Positions 22,561 through 26,102 of a DNA stretch of 26,102 bases are shown in pieces. The position numbers and the translations under genes are program-made. This stretch comes from Rhizophagus sp. LPA8_4_AMF (lineage: Eukaryota > Glomeromycota > Glomeromycetes > Glomerales > Glomeraceae): NCBI GenBank assembly GCA_021464525.1, contig JADRCO010000813.1:1-26102 (forward strand), in the 5' to 3' direction. Position 1 is the stretch's first letter. The number at the start of each line of letters is the position of its first letter. The notes under the pieces were generated by a model. The model was given only the letters and a program-made list of their open reading frames with translations. It ran no database searches and was not told the DNA's origin.

Positions 22561-25500
22561 ACTTTAGTGTAAAGTTTCTTAAAAATAAAAAATACAAGTT
22601 TTATTGCAAAATTTACCAATTTAGCCAAAATCAAAACTGAAAGGATAGTAAATGTTTTTTTAAAGACAAAAGTATTGACTTCTTTGGATAACTCTCAAAT
22701 TTTGTCAAATCCTTCTTTCGTAAGATGATCAATTATCTTTTACTATGAGATGCCAAATCTCAGACCATCTTTTAAGAGAATTTTATTTTGAAGTCTTTAT
22801 ATCTACTATTCAATGTGAAATCTAGCCAAATTCTATAAAAAAGTCAAACAAACCATTAGTTAACATTTTTTTAAAGTAAAAAAATAAAAAAAAAGAAGTT
22901 TCAAAACTTACCAAGTACGTCAAAATATAACCAAGTTCTGCAAAAAAAAAATTAATGAAATGTTAATTAACGTTTCATAAAAAAACAAAAAAACAGTTTT
23001 TTTACACAACTTACCCAATCCAAGAGAAGCTGTATCAAAATCGAAGGACCGATCCTACAAAAATGAAAAATAAAATTTAGACGTTTTGTAAAAAAGAAAA
23101 AAAATTAAAAATAATAAGTTTCAAAACAAAACTTACCTAAGTCAAGCTGATCGAAACTGAAACTGAAAGATCTAAAGATTAAGGAAAACAAAACGTTAGT
23201 TGACGTTTCGTAAAAAGAAACAATAAAAGTTTCAAAATGAAACTTACCCAAGCTAAACCAAATCAAAGCCATAGAACCTAAAAAAAGAAAAATACGAAAT
23301 ATTAGTTAACTTTTTGTAAAATAAAAAAGAAAACAACAGGTTTCTTTACGAAACTTATTCACCAATTGAAGCTGAAGGACCTAAAGATAAAGAAAAAATG
23401 AAACGTTAGTTGACGTTTCATAAAAATAAAAAAACTAAGTTTCTTTACGAAACTTATCTAAGATAGCCAACAAATCGAAGCTGAAGGACTTAAAGATAAA
23501 GAAAAAATAAAACGCTAGTTGACGTTTCATAAAAAAACAAAAAAAATAGTTTCTTTACAAAACTTACCCAATCCAAGAGAAGCTGTATTGAAATCGAAGG
23601 ACCAACCCTACAAAAATAAGAAATGAAACTTTAGACATTTTGTAAAAAAGAAAAAATTAAAATAACAAGTTTTAAAATGAAACTTACCTAAGATAGCCAA
23701 CAAATCAGAACTGAAGGACCTAAAGATAAAGAAAAAATGAACCGTTAATTAACATTTCGTAAAATAAAAAAAATAAATTTTTTTACAAAACTTACCCAAT
23801 CCAAGAGAAGCTATATCAAAATTGAAAGATCGACCCTACAAAAATGAAAAATAATACTTTAGACGTTTTATAAAAAAGAAAAAAATAAAATAACAAGTTT
23901 CAAAATGAAACTTATTCAAGCTAAGCTGATCAAAACTGAAGCTGAAGGACCTAAAGATTAAGAAAAAATGAAACGTTAGTTGACATTTCGTAAAAATAAA
24001 AAAAAACTAAGTTTCTTTATGAAACTTACCCAAGATAACTAACAAATCGAAGCTAAAGGATCTAAAGATTAAGAAAAAATGAAACATTAATAACGTTTCA
24101 TAAAAATAAAAAAAAATAAAAAACTGTTTTTTATGAAACTTACCTAAGATAGCCATCGAATCAAAGCCAAAGACCTATAAAAAGGAAAAAATGAAACGTT
24201 AGTTGACGTTTCTTAAAAAAATATAAGTTTTGCTTCAAAACTTACCTAAGAAAATCTAAAGAATCTAATCGAAGCAAAAAGTATAATTAAGAAACGTTAG
24301 TAACGTTTTTTTAAAAAATTAATTTTTTTAAGTTTTACCCAGGAAATCCAAATCGAAGTAAACAAACCTATAAAATAAATAATAAAGAGATGTTAGCGTA
24401 ATATATATAATAAAAAAGAAAAAAAATTAGTTTTGAAATGAAACTTACCAAGATTGACGTTTATTCAAAAAAATTATTTTTGAAGGTATTTTATCTTCAA
24501 AATAGCATCTGGCAGGCATTCTGGTCCTATAAAAAAAATGAACATTAGCGAAATGTTCATTAAAAGAAAGTAAAAAGAACTTCAAAAACTTACCTTCAAA
24601 GTTCTTCCAAATAGGAGCCCGAAAACTAAAAATAAAAGAATAACAAACATTAGTAGAATCGTTAAAAAAAGTAAAAAAATAAAGAACTTTGAAGTATTAT
24701 CTTCAAAGTTCTTCCAAATGAGAGCCCAGAATCTAAAGAATAGAAAAAATATGAACGTTGGTAGAATGTACGTTAAAAAAGCAAAAAAACAAAGAACTTC
24801 GAAGTAATAACCTTTGAAGTTTTTCCAAATAGGAGAGACTGATACTACAAAAAAAGAAAAAACATTAAAAAAAACTTAAAAAAATAAAAAAAATGTAAGT
24901 TTCACTCCAAAACTTAACAGATCTGAGTTCTAAAGCCAAAAAATCAGATATCTACAAAAAAAAGAAAAAGATTTTTAAAAAAAATAAAATAAAAAAATAA
25001 AAAATAAATCTGCAAATACTTATAACAAACGAACATTAATAAATGCCTGTTAAAATCAAATAAATAAAAAAAAGAAATTTCAAAGTTTTACCTTTGAAAT
25101 TCATCTAGAAACTGCTGGAATCCTATAAAAAAATCTGAAAAAAAATTAAAAAAAATTTGAAACGTTTTTTAACGTTTTGATAAAATAAAAATTAAAAAAA
25201 TTGAAACATTTTTTAACGTTCTAATAAAGAATAAAAAAATGAATCAAACCGCCTAATTACGCTTCAATAAAATAAAATAAAAAAAAATTTGAAACATTAA
25301 TAAATATTTTGATAAAATTAAAAAAGAAAAAGAATCGTAACATTAAATAATGTTTCGATATAAAGAAAAATTAAAAAAAAATAAATCAAAACATTAACAA
25401 ATGTTTTGTTTAGATAATTAATTAAAATAAAAAAACCTGAAACGTTTAGAAATGTTTCGTTTAGAAAAATAAAAAATTGAAACATTGATAAACGTTCAAT

Positions 25501-25720
25501 AAAAAAAATTAAATAAGAAAAATTTTTGAAGTGTTTAGAAATGTTTCGATTAGAAGATAAAAAAAGTAAAATTTCGAACTTTAAAATTCTAAAAAAACTT
25601 TAAAGTTGGACAAACTTACTAATTTCGTTCATCCTGTACCTTGAAACTTCAGAACTTAAAAAACTTTGTAAAGCTGGAGTCCCTACGAAATTAACTTTTT
25701 TTTAAAAAAAGTTACGTCTC
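22561..25720 (-). repeat. Long tandem array of mini-exon/intron-like units (about 20 units, ~110 bp each)
   Basis: On the minus strand each unit reads: acceptor TTTTTGTAG or TTATCTTTAG, a 26-40 nt block, donor GTAAGTTT, a T-rich spacer, an inverted repeat containing CTAAC, then the next acceptor. Clear blocks (plus coordinates): 25092-25122, 24812-24844, 24594-24625, 24339-24367, 24144-24174, 24030-24061, 23796-23835, 23688-23719, 23568-23607, 23248-23277, 23137-23171, 23015-23054, 22912-22937. Intervening introns are 71-82 nt where both ends are intact, the size of introns in the conserved genes nearby. Blocks at 23568, 23796 and 23015 are near-identical 40-mers; those at 23688, 24030 and 24144 form another class. 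Some units have lost a donor (GATAAG near 23457, GAATAAG near 23917, ATAA near 24700). Lengths of 26-40 nt, mostly not multiples of three, leave the product unknown. It could be a repeat-protein gene, a spliced non-coding RNA or a pseudogene. Confidence 0.65.
25130..25560. repeat. Array of the inverted-repeat module alone
   Basis: Eight or nine variants of GAAACGTTnnnAACGTTTC occur every 40-50 bp (starting near 25159, 25203, 25247, 25291, 25337, 25387, 25439, 25479 and 25528). No donor or acceptor blocks lie between them. Arms change together in several copies, for example CAAAACATT with AATGTTTTG at 25387-25408. This may be an expansion of the intron hairpin at the upstream end of the array. 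Confidence 0.6.
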
Positions 25721-26019
25721 AAAATTTAACTTTGAAACCTTTTACCGTTAAAAGAAAAAAAAAGATAAAGTTTTGAAACTTTATCAAATAGCTTAAACTT
25801 AAATAAAATTTAAAGTCTATATTTGGCTAGTGAAAATAGATTAATAAACTGATACTGCAAATCATCAATTAGCTGTCAATCAATTGAATTGTCAATTGGT
25901 CATTAATCAGATGTACCGATTTGTAATGTTAGCGGATTTTATTCTAATTTTGGGCCGATTTGCTATTTGTCTGATTTTTTTGATTTCGACCAGTGAAAAT
26001 AATAAAATATATATTAGCT
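25721..26019. other. A+T-rich flank upstream of the array
   Basis: If the array is transcribed from the minus strand, this is its upstream side. It contains CAATTGAATTGTCAATTG near 25881 and a GATACTG...TGTACCGAT arrangement at 25851-25920 that loosely resembles the centre of the left arrays (GATACTG...TGTTACCGAT at about 2239-2278). A 60-codon open frame at 25884 has no recognisable similarity. Confidence 0.35.
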
Positions 26020-26102
26020 ATAGGGTTCCTCAAAATCGAATCAAATCGAATATAAAGCTAATTTGAATTTGTCAAATCAAATTAGATTCAAATCAAATTC
26101 GA
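26020..26102. repeat. AATCGAATC / CAAATTAGATT palindromic words at the window edge
   Basis: Overlapping AATCGAATC, TTTGAATTTGTCAAATC and AAATTAGATTCAAATC words form a short self-complementary cluster that runs off the window end. It resembles in style, not in sequence, the clusters at 1-60, 1300-1490 and 19790-20245. Confidence 0.5.

Noticed and set aside
22912..24625. Simple translation of the mini-exons as a tandem-repeat protein
   Set aside because: Blocks of 26, 29, 31, 32, 35 and 40 nt change frame from unit to unit and introduce stops in most combinations; not claimed without transcript data.
22561..25720. CRISPR-like repeat/spacer array
   Set aside because: Both the block and the spacer parts are repeated and diverged, unit length is about 110 bp, and the context is a spliced eukaryotic genome.

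Overview
The window is eukaryotic: very A+T-rich, with short introns (about 55-110 bp) bounded by GT...AG and often carrying a CTAAC-like branch site. It has compact intron-rich genes and decayed transposons. Intron style, SET1/SNF2 sequence style and the repeat families (hAT with a DUF659-like core, Plavaka/KDZ-like transposase) fit an arbuscular mycorrhizal fungus of the Rhizophagus type. That assignment is an inference from sequence style, not a search result.

Layout. 1-1490: hAT-like transposase remnant (minus strand) flanked by short self-complementary words (ACTCG on the left, GAGCC/AGCTTAAGCT on the right). 1621-2700: two small divergent arrays of mini-exon/intron-like units around a pyrimidine-rich promoter-like centre. 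3444-3721: a 242-bp poly(A)-ended retroposon with an 18-bp target-site duplication. 4220-9776 (minus): a complete SNF2/STH1-type chromatin-remodelling ATPase in 13 exons. 10124-11011 (plus): secretory-pathway cyclophilin, 5 exons. 11702-13866 (minus): RbAp46/48-like WD40 histone-binding protein, 12 exons. 14024-18023 (plus): complete SET1 histone H3K4 methyltransferase, 7 exons. 18024-20340: A+T-rich non-coding DNA with a GGATATCC-type palindromic cluster. 20380-22185: decayed Plavaka-like transposase containing a precisely placed 286-bp Helitron-like insertion. 22560-25720: a long array of about 20 units of roughly 110 bp that look like mini-exons separated by 71-82 nt introns on the minus strand. 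25720-26102: A+T-rich flank ending in AATCGAATT-type words.

How the genes relate. The four conserved genes form a gene-dense island of two head-to-head pairs (STH1-like/cyclophilin, 347 bp apart; RbAp48-like/SET1, 157 bp apart), with the middle two convergent. Three of the four act on chromatin: nucleosome remodelling, histone H3/H4 binding and H3K4 methylation. No functional coupling can be shown from sequence alone.

The most unusual content is the mini-exon arrays. In each well-preserved unit a GTAAG donor runs directly into one inverted repeat. A CTAAC-like branch site sits in a second inverted repeat, whose arms vary together between copies, and a T-rich tract with AG follows. Donor, branch site and acceptor all agree on one strand, so the units look like real or recently real introns and not merely a satellite. 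Many inferred mini-exons are not multiples of three, so whether the product is a protein, a non-coding RNA or a decaying gene is open.
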